Positions 7,768 to 13,026 of a DNA stretch of 14,269 nt are shown here, piece by piece. Position 1 is the stretch's first letter, and each line of letters opens with the position of its first letter. The notes beneath the pieces are model-generated. The model was given only the letters and a program-made list of their open reading frames with translations, did no database searches and had not been told where the DNA came from. Both the position numbers and the translations under genes were made by a program. Location: positions 1 through 14,269 of the forward strand of contig JAAYAV010000141.1 of NCBI GenBank assembly GCA_012719195.1. The letters are read 5' to 3'. The DNA comes from Anaerolineae bacterium. GTDB lineage: Bacteria > Chloroflexota > Anaerolineae > DRVO01.

Positions 7768-9760
7768 AGGGCTCGGACCAGGATACCGACGTGAGGATAG
7801 TGCAATCCGGGTGGCCGGTCAGAAGTGGTTCTACCGCCCCGGGGACGACCCGGACCACAAACGGCGAGAGACCCTGGCACGCGAGGGTGAAGTCTGCCGC
7901 CGACGCGCCTGCCCGGCCCCAGACCTCGCAGTCGGAGCAGCGCTGGCGCCGCGTCTGTCCGTGCGCCCCCTCGCCCGCAGGCCCCCAGGCCCCCTCGAGC
8001 CAGGCATAGGGACGGTCAGAGGACGGCGGCTGGACCTCATAGACGGTTAGCCGCTGGTCGGAATGTACCGGTTCCAGGCTGCCCAGCAACCGGTCGGCCA
8101 AGGTCTCCGTGGCGGTGCGCTCCTCCGCGCCCGGCATCTGGTAGGCATCCAGCACCACATATTGGAGGCCCAGATCCTCCGCAATGGTAGCAAAGGTGTC
8201 ACGGTCAGGGAAGGCCAACACATCATCCCCCAGCTGGCGCAGCTGCTGCAGACCGGGGTAGCTCTCAACCGGGGACCAGGGATTGCGGCGCGACGTGTAG
8301 CCCGAGACCAGCGGGCGCCCGTGCGCAGTCTGGTGAAGCAGGTACTGGGGTCGGTCCCAGCTAACGGGCAGGTTGAGAACGGCCCCAGAGCCTCTGTCCG
8401 ACAGGCGGGAGTACCAGGCGGGCGTGTCCGGCGCGCTCATGGGATAGGGAGCGGGCAGGAACTCCAGAAGGACCAAGCCACTGGCCATGAGCGGCGCCAG
8501 CCACCACCGACGCCCCAGGATAGGGATCAGCGCTCTCAGCCCCAGGGCGGCCAGCACCGCCACAGACAGACTCGCCATCACGGCGTAGCGACCAACGGAA
8601 CGGGCGATGGCGAGGAAGGGGATCCAGCGGTACAGCGCCAGGACGGGCAGCACGAGTGGACGATCGCCGATGTGAGCCACCTCGCCGGCCACGTGTAGAA
8701 CCGGGCCGAGGGACAGCGTCACGAAGACCAGGCCCGCCCACACGAACGGGCGGGAACGGGGTCCACCACGCCACCAGCCGGCAGCCGCCAACAGCAAGGG
8801 CACGATCCCGAGCGATAGCATCCTCTCCGAGGTGCTGCTCGTGAAGCCGTCCGCCACCACAGCAACTGCGTCGCCCCAGAGCGGATGCATCTCCTGAGGC
8901 AGCACCAGCCCGAGAAGGTCGGCACTGAGGCTCACGATGTGCGCCTCGCCTGTGAGCATGAAGTCGGCTCGGCTTGCCTGCAGCGCCATGGGCAGCAGAA
9001 GCGGGCTCAGCAGCGCCACTGCCGCTAACAGGACGGTCGCCGGGATCGCCACCAGAGCGAGCCTTCGCCTCGCCCCGCAAGCACAGCCAGCGAACCACAG
9101 CGCCCACACCGCCGTCAGGAAGGTCAAATACACCAGGTTGTACCAGTCGGTGAGGGATGCCAGAAGCAGGAACAGCAGAGCCACAACAGCGACACGCCGG
9201 ATGCGGCGCCCAGCACTGATCACCTCGAGCAGACGATGCAGGGCCAGGGCGTAGAGCGGCAACCACTGGAGAGCGAACACCTGCATATGACCGAGCAGGT
9301 GGGCGAAGTGGAACGGGCTGTAGGCGTAGACTGCCCCGGCCACCAAGGCCGCCGCCCGCGCCGGCGCTGAGCGCTGCCCCAGGACCCGCAGCGCCAGCAG
9401 ATACGCCCCGAGCCCACCGAGAGCGAAGCTGAGAAGGACCACCAGATTGTAGCCCGGAATCACCCCCGCGAGCTCCTGCACCGGCAGCGACAGCACGCCG
9501 TTGGGCAGGTTGAGCGTATGGAAGAGCAGGCTCACCCCTCGCGGGTAGTCCAGCATGTCGGTGTGCCAGAGCTGCCCTCCCGGCTCCAGGAGCGCGCGCC
9601 GCACCCACCAAAGGTTCCATAGGTTCTGCCAGCCGTCGAAGCCGTCTCCCGGAATGGCGTCCGCCAGGTGCAGCGGTAGCGGCCAGGCCAGCAGAAGGCC
9701 GCCGAGACCGTAGATCGCCGCCGCCAGAGCCGAAAGGCGCAGACCGGGCCTCAGTCTCAT
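7766..9760 (-). CDS. Polytopic GT-C-like membrane protein
   Basis: A 664-residue membrane protein whose exact family I cannot name. One N-terminal membrane segment (about 9-30) is followed by a loop GDGFDGWQNLWNLWW (38-52). The aspartates at 39 and 42 are where GT-C transferases keep their acidic motif. YPRGVSLLFHTLN (72-84), LGHMQVFALQWLPLY (156-170) and SLTDWYNLVY (202-211) follow. About eleven hydrophobic segments extend to about 435. The rest is soluble: 440-580 has an alpha/beta look (VLNLPVSWDRPQYLLHQT; LGLQYVVLDAYQM). The final 80 residues contain four cysteines (608, 611, 627, 653). The ATG at 9760 was chosen because it lies 8 nt after the upstream stop with AGGG (9767-9770) six bases before it. 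A start at 9826 would run 58 nt into the PAP2 gene. By analogy it may be a sugar transferase acting outside the membrane; substrate unknown. Confidence 0.84.
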   Translation of the reverse strand: MRLRPGLRLSALAAAIYGLGGLLLAWPLPLHLADAIPGDGFDGWQNLWNLWWVRRALLEPGGQLWHTDMLDYPRGVSLLFHTLNLPNGVLSLPVQELAGVIPGYNLVVLLSFALGGLGAYLLALRVLGQRSAPARAAALVAGAVYAYSPFHFAHLLGHMQVFALQWLPLYALALHRLLEVISAGRRIRRVAVVALLFLLLASLTDWYNLVYLTFLTAVWALWFAGCACGARRRLALVAIPATVLLAAVALLSPLLLPMALQASRADFMLTGEAHIVSLSADLLGLVLPQEMHPLWGDAVAVVADGFTSSTSERMLSLGIVPLLLAAAGWWRGGPRSRPFVWAGLVFVTLSLGPVLHVAGEVAHIGDRPLVLPVLALYRWIPFLAIARSVGRYAVMASLSVAVLAALGLRALIPILGRRWWLAPLMASGLVLLEFLPAPYPMSAPDTPAWYSRLSDRGSGAVLNLPVSWDRPQYLLHQTAHGRPLVSGYTSRRNPWSPVESYPGLQQLRQLGDDVLAFPDRDTFATIAEDLGLQYVVLDAYQMPGAEERTATETLADRLLGSLEPVHSDQRLTVYEVQPPSSDRPYAWLEGAWGPAGEGAHGQTRRQRCSDCEVWGRAGASAADFTLACQGLSPFVVRVVPGAVEPLLTGHPDCTILTSVSWSEP

Positions 9761-9768
9761 GGGAGGCC

Positions 9769-10353
9769 CTATGCCACCAAGAGCTCGCGGAGCAACGAGA
9801 CAAGCCGGTCCCGCAGTCGGGCCCAAGCCGAGAACCCCCGGCTCACCACGAAGGCCATCGAGGAGCCCAAGAGCGCCCCCGCCAGCACGTCGCTCGGGTA
9901 GTGCACGCCGCAGAACACCCGCGCCAGAGCCCAGAGCCCGGCGACGCTAAGTGCCCAGCGGCCCAGCCGGCGATCTCCCAGATAGATGGCCGTGGCCACG
10001 GCGAAGGCGAAGGTCGCCGGGTTGCTGGGAAACGACGAGTCCCAAGGCCGGTAGAACAGGAGGCTAACACCGGGGTCGGAATCAAATGGGCGAGGGCGAA
10101 AGTAGACCAGATTGACGGCCTTCAGAATCACGTTGGCGAGGAACTGAGCCACGATGGCATTGAGCACCGCGGCCGTGTCGGATTGTCGCTGCGGCGGCGT
10201 CGCTCCTCGCACCCACATCCACACCAGCATAAGGGCCAGTGTCGAGGGGGCCAGGTAGTCGTTCACTACCAGGCGGGCCAGCCCGTCCAGCACCGGCCAC
10301 CGTCCCGCCAGGCCGTTGAGCGCCTGAAACAGGGCTTCATCCAGGCCGGTCAC
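9769..10353 (-). CDS. PAP2-superfamily phosphatase-like membrane protein (motif 2 altered)
   Basis: A 194-residue PAP2 protein, normally a membrane phosphatase acting on phosphatidic acid or polyprenyl (pyro)phosphate. The phosphate-binding motif 1 is present as K78 ... RPRP (86-89), with seven rather than the classical six residues between K and RP. Motif 3 is complete: R145-x5-H151-x3-D155, including the nucleophilic histidine. Motif 2, normally PSGH, reads PSNP (109-112), so the usual histidine is proline. Hydrophobic segments lie near 35-50, 62-78, 113-125, 131-146 and 156-171. GTG at 10353 is preferred to TTG at 10362 because GGAGG (10363-10367) is 9 nt from the GTG but directly abuts the TTG. 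It overlaps the upstream gene's end by 17 nt and lies 8 nt before the next gene. In context it could recycle the lipid carrier used by the GT-C enzymes, but the altered motif leaves activity uncertain. Confidence 0.88.
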   Translation of the reverse strand: MTGLDEALFQALNGLAGRWPVLDGLARLVVNDYLAPSTLALMLVWMWVRGATPPQRQSDTAAVLNAIVAQFLANVILKAVNLVYFRPRPFDSDPGVSLLFYRPWDSSFPSNPATFAFAVATAIYLGDRRLGRWALSVAGLWALARVFCGVHYPSDVLAGALLGSSMAFVVSRGFSAWARLRDRLVSLLRELLVA

Positions 10354-11377
10354 AGTCCTCAACCTCCATGCCGGTTAGCAGATCCTCGAGCCACTGCTCC
10401 GCCTCTCCCTCCACCAACGCATAATGGGGGAGCCCCGGAATGACGCGCCACTGCACCCCGGCGTAGTGAGTCCGCTCCTCGAACCCGGGTACGAGGAACA
10501 AGCCATCATCGGGACTGCTGAGCACGCGCGCTCTCTTGCCGACGCGCGCCAGCGCCTCGTGTCCGCGCAGCGCCTTCACGAACGCCCGTCGGTCCCAGGA
10601 GTGATACCGGCGCCAGGCATCAACCACGTTCATGCTCGACAGGAGCCGGACGCCCTGGACCAGGTTCGCCGTCGTCAGGGCCGGCGCCACCGCCAGAACT
10701 CCTTCCACGCGCTCGTCGTCGGCCGCCGACCGCAACGCCAGGTCGGCCGCGGCCCCGGCGCCGACGACAAACGCCCGCCCCTCCTCGCCGCCGTGGGAGG
10801 AGATGCACATGGGTACGACGGCCAGAGCATCGGGATAGCTCGGGACCCCCTCGGGGCCCCACTGCACGAGGACGCACGGGAACCCAGAAGCCGTGGCCTT
10901 TTTGCAGAGGGGCAGCATGGACGCTTCCGGCAGATCGGGATCGGTCAGGACGATCACCATCCGCCCGTCAGGTCGCGATCCGTCCCAAAGCCGGTAGGTG
11001 TAGCCGGCGGCTGGCAGAGCGTACTCACGTGTCTCCCGGGGGATGGCCCCGCCGGAGGGAGGACGGCGACCAGCCAGGCCAGCCAACATTGACACTACCA
11101 TCGCCGTAAGGACACCGGCGCCAAACACGAGCATCAGCTCACTGCCGGCCAGTCCGGGAGTTAGGAGATCCGGGGAGAAGTGGACGAACCCGGCTGTCGC
11201 AAGGAGGGCAACCACAGCCAGCCCCCGCAACGCCACCCGCCTCGGCCAAACCCTACCGCCGATCAGGAGGCCACGCAGGCCCGACACCGAGGCAGCCGCC
11301 TGGATGACCGCCAGCGCCATGAGGGCGATGTAGCCGTAGTAGTTCCAGGCAATGTAAGCGGGGTAGAGATAGAACAC
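10337..11377 (-). CDS. Membrane-anchored protein with degenerate alpha/beta-hydrolase-like domain
   Basis: A 346-residue protein I cannot assign to a named family. Residues 1-103 hold three hydrophobic segments (about 13-31, 49-66, 80-101). Residues 120-335 look like an alpha/beta-hydrolase fold: VIVLTDPDLP (141-150), then VVGAGAAADLAL (204-215) where the nucleophile elbow GxSxG should be, VEGVLAVAPAL (224-234) after the elbow strand, SSPDDG (287-292) where the catalytic acid usually sits, and GLPHYALVE (315-323) with the expected histidine H318. The elbow serine position is Gly208, so hydrolase activity by the usual triad is unlikely. GTG 11377 is the first start after an in-frame stop at 11399-11401. 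No Shine-Dalgarno site is seen before it or before the internal ATG at 11320, so the start is uncertain. It lies 65 nt after galK and overlaps the PAP2 gene. Confidence 0.75.
   Translation of the reverse strand: MFYLYPAYIAWNYYGYIALMALAVIQAAASVSGLRGLLIGGRVWPRRVALRGLAVVALLATAGFVHFSPDLLTPGLAGSELMLVFGAGVLTAMVVSMLAGLAGRRPPSGGAIPRETREYALPAAGYTYRLWDGSRPDGRMVIVLTDPDLPEASMLPLCKKATASGFPCVLVQWGPEGVPSYPDALAVVPMCISSHGGEEGRAFVVGAGAAADLALRSAADDERVEGVLAVAPALTTANLVQGVRLLSSMNVVDAWRRYHSWDRRAFVKALRGHEALARVGKRARVLSSPDDGLFLVPGFEERTHYAGVQWRVIPGLPHYALVEGEAEQWLEDLLTGMEVEDCDRPG
10363..10367 (-). promoter_or_regulatory. Ribosome binding site (GGAGG) for the PAP2 gene
   Basis: Perfect GGAGG on the minus strand, inside the end of the upstream coding region and 9 nt before GTG 10353. 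It touches TTG 10362 with no spacing, so it argues for the GTG start. Confidence 0.6.
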
Positions 11378-11402
11378 GGCCGGGATGGTTGCTCTGGGCT
11401 AG

Positions 11403-11433
11403 GACCGGAGCCCGCGCCGAGCGCGGACCGGTC
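11403..11433 (-). repeat. Stem-loop between galK and the next gene
   Basis: The outer stem GACCGG (11403-11408) pairs with CCGGTC (11428-11433). The inner stem CCGCGC (11412-11417) pairs with GCGCGG (11421-11426) around a three-base CGA loop. The arms are interrupted by AGC on one side and A on the other. No U-tract follows on the minus strand. It lies 9 nt after the galK stop and could be a partial terminator, attenuator or mRNA-stabilising hairpin that lowers expression of the membrane-protein genes relative to galK. The structure is seen; the role is inferred. Confidence 0.5.
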
Positions 11434-11442
11434 GGCGGGAGG

Positions 11443-12837
11443 TCATGCCGGCACGATGGCCTGAGCGCCAGTGGCCGAGTTACAGACGATGATCTCGCTC
11501 TCGATGCCCGTATCCCGCAAGTAGCGCTCGCTGACCGAGCGCGAGAACTCCTCCACCTTCGCCTCCGCCACCATGGACACCACACACCCTCCCCAGCCGG
11601 CTCCGGTTAGGCGCGCTCCCACACTACCGGGCGCCTCGCTCGCCGCCGCAACCATCGCCTCCACCGGCAGGATACTCACCTCGTAGTCATCCCGTACGCT
11701 GGAGTGGGCCTCGTCCATGAGGCGACCGAAGGCCTCGACGTCCCCCTTGCGGAGGGCATCGGCGCTATCCCGCACCCGGCGGTTCTCGGTGACCACGTGC
11801 CGGCAGCGCTGACGCACGCGATATGGCCGCCCTGAGTCGACCTCGAAGCTCGCCGGCATATCGGCCGCTACCTCGGCGGCAATGCCGGACTCGATCAGAT
11901 CAGCGCCCAGGATGGACTCGGGAAGTAGCTCCGCAATCAGGGCATCGACTTCAGAACGAGAGAGGCCGAGGTGCTCCTCTGAGACATCACGCAAGTGCCG
12001 CACCTGGGTGAGATGCTCCCGGATCATGTAAGCGGCCACTCGACACTCGAACACGCGGGTGTTGAACTCGGAGCGAGTGTTCTCATGGCGCACATTGGTG
12101 CTGCATACTACCAGACGGTACCCTGGGGGAAGCGGTATCAGGTCCATGCGGTAGCGGCCCGGGCCTTCCGGCAGGCAGTCCAAGAAGAGGGCGTGTCCGC
12201 CCCTACCGAGAACCGACGCGAAGTGGTCCATCACACCGCCGCGCGTGCCCACATACCACTCCGCCTGGCTGGCCAGTTCCGCCAGGTGCTGGTCCGCCGC
12301 CGCCACTTCATTGAGGTGGGCGATGGCGAGGGTTGAGACCACCGTGAGAGATGTGGAAGAACTCAGCCCCACTCCCATCGGTGTGCCGTAGGGCTGTGTA
12401 CCCGTGAACACTGCGTCCATCCCCAGGAGCGGACGCTTCGCCGCCCGGGCCAGCCTCTGGGCCGCGCCGCGGGGGTAGTTGCCCCAGTGCCCTACCGGCC
12501 CGCTGGGTACCGACTGGCTGATACGAAACTCAAAGGGCTCGAACCGGCGACCTTCCACGTTCGCGCCCCGGATCAGATCGTCCTCGCGCGGCCGCGCCGC
12601 GATCACCACATCGCGGTCGATGGCGGTGGGCATCACGTAGCCGAGGTTGTAGTCGGTGTGCTCTCCGATGAGGTTCACCCGTCCGGGCGCCCGGTAGAAG
12701 TGAGTGGGCTCTTCGCCATAGAGGCCCACGAAGTGCCGCGCCGCTTCTGCGTAGCGCTCGCACTGGCGGCTCAGGTAGTCGTCATCATGGACGTATACCC
12801 GGGCCAGCAGCGCTCGCAGATCGTCGACACTCACCAT
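11443..12837 (-). CDS. galK: Galactokinase (GHMP kinase family)
   Basis: Phosphorylates galactose at C1 with ATP, the first committed step of the Leloir pathway; cytoplasmic. GHMP-family motifs are in order: the galactokinase signature GRVNLIGEHTDYN (52-64), including catalytic-region R53 and the sugar-binding GEHTDY; the ATP loop GVGLSSSTSL (155-164); the catalytic aspartate in GGVMDH (200-205; many galactokinases have MDQ); and LTGAGWGGC (410-418). The C-terminal HVVTENRRV ... SHSSVRDDYEVS-type stretch (347-388, here AHSSVRDDYEVS) is typical. At 464 residues it is longer than the 380-400 usual in bacteria, with extra sequence around 300-345. ATG 12837 was chosen because GGAGG lies six bases upstream; TTG 12861 has no such site. 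It heads the minus-strand run behind a near-consensus promoter. A related sugar-1-kinase specificity cannot be excluded; no galT or galE is in the window. Confidence 0.93.
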   Translation of the reverse strand: MVSVDDLRALLARVYVHDDDYLSRQCERYAEAARHFVGLYGEEPTHFYRAPGRVNLIGEHTDYNLGYVMPTAIDRDVVIAARPREDDLIRGANVEGRRFEPFEFRISQSVPSGPVGHWGNYPRGAAQRLARAAKRPLLGMDAVFTGTQPYGTPMGVGLSSSTSLTVVSTLAIAHLNEVAAADQHLAELASQAEWYVGTRGGVMDHFASVLGRGGHALFLDCLPEGPGRYRMDLIPLPPGYRLVVCSTNVRHENTRSEFNTRVFECRVAAYMIREHLTQVRHLRDVSEEHLGLSRSEVDALIAELLPESILGADLIESGIAAEVAADMPASFEVDSGRPYRVRQRCRHVVTENRRVRDSADALRKGDVEAFGRLMDEAHSSVRDDYEVSILPVEAMVAAASEAPGSVGARLTGAGWGGCVVSMVAEAKVEEFSRSVSERYLRDTGIESEIIVCNSATGAQAIVPA

Positions 12838-12843
12838 ACTGCT

Positions 12844-12848
12844 CCTCC
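12844..12848 (-). promoter_or_regulatory. Strong ribosome binding site (GGAGG) for galK
   Basis: GGAGG on the minus strand with a 6-nt spacer to ATG 12837. It decides the galK start in favour of this ATG over the upstream TTG. Confidence 0.75.
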
Positions 12849-12875
12849 AACTCGTCCCCAACCAGACAGACTAGC

Positions 12876-12904
12876 ATTATAGGTGCCAGAGAACGCGGGT
12901 CCAA
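12876..12904 (-). promoter_or_regulatory. Sigma70-type promoter for galK and probably the whole run
   Basis: On the minus strand, TTGGAC (12899-12904; one mismatch to TTGACA-type consensus at the fourth base and one at the last) is followed by exactly 17 nt and a perfect TATAAT (12876-12881). The expected transcription start is near 12868-12871, giving a leader of about 30 nt carrying the GGAGG site. A perfect -10 element is rare by chance in DNA this GC-rich. With close packing of the downstream genes, it is the only convincing promoter seen for the six-gene run. Confidence 0.75.
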
Positions 12905-12921
12905 CTGGCCGGGAGGGAAGT

Positions 12922-12951
12922 CGGTGGGCAGCCCTTGGTAGGCGCCCACCG
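12922..12951 (-). repeat. Stem-loop upstream of the galK promoter
   Basis: An 8-bp perfect stem, CGGTGGGC (12922-12929) with GCCCACCG (12944-12951), is extended by three more pairs after a single-base bulge (12931-12933 with 12941-12943), leaving a 7-nt loop. It lies 17 bp beyond the -35 element. It may be a second fhs transcript-end hairpin or a palindromic operator for galK. No U-tract follows. Confidence 0.45.
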
Positions 12952-12989
12952 GTTGCGGCCGATCTCGACGGCACGCAGGCGATAGTTTC

Positions 12990-13019
12990 GCCGGGAGCGC
13001 CTCAGCGGGAGCCCCCGGC
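12990..13019 (-). terminator. Candidate fhs transcript-end stem-loop
   Basis: Seven nucleotides after the fhs stop, the minus-strand RNA can form a 9-bp stem. It starts GCCGGG and closes with CCCGGC, with one G-U pair and a 12-nt loop. Position and strength suit a terminator, but no run of U follows, so a standard intrinsic terminator is not shown. Confidence 0.45.
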
Positions 13020-13026
13020 TCACTCG

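Noticed and set aside
7752..7880. Extended N-terminus of the PTPS-related protein (start at 7880)
   Set aside because: It would overlap the upstream gene by 115 nt, and the added 43 residues resemble shadow-frame composition. GTG 7751 has a ribosome site and gives a normal leader before the first membrane segment.
8361..9803. A 480-residue open frame on the minus strand inside the GT-C-like gene
   Set aside because: Its product is Arg/Gly/Ala/Pro-rich with no recognisable motif, as expected for an out-of-frame reading of GC-rich DNA. The overlapping 7766-9760 frame has coherent membrane segments and family-like motifs.
9761..9826. Extended N-terminus of the GT-C-like protein (start at 9826)
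   Set aside because: It overlaps the PAP2 gene by 58 nt. ATG 9760 follows the PAP2 stop by 8 nt, has AGGG at good spacing and starts a positively charged leader before the first membrane segment.
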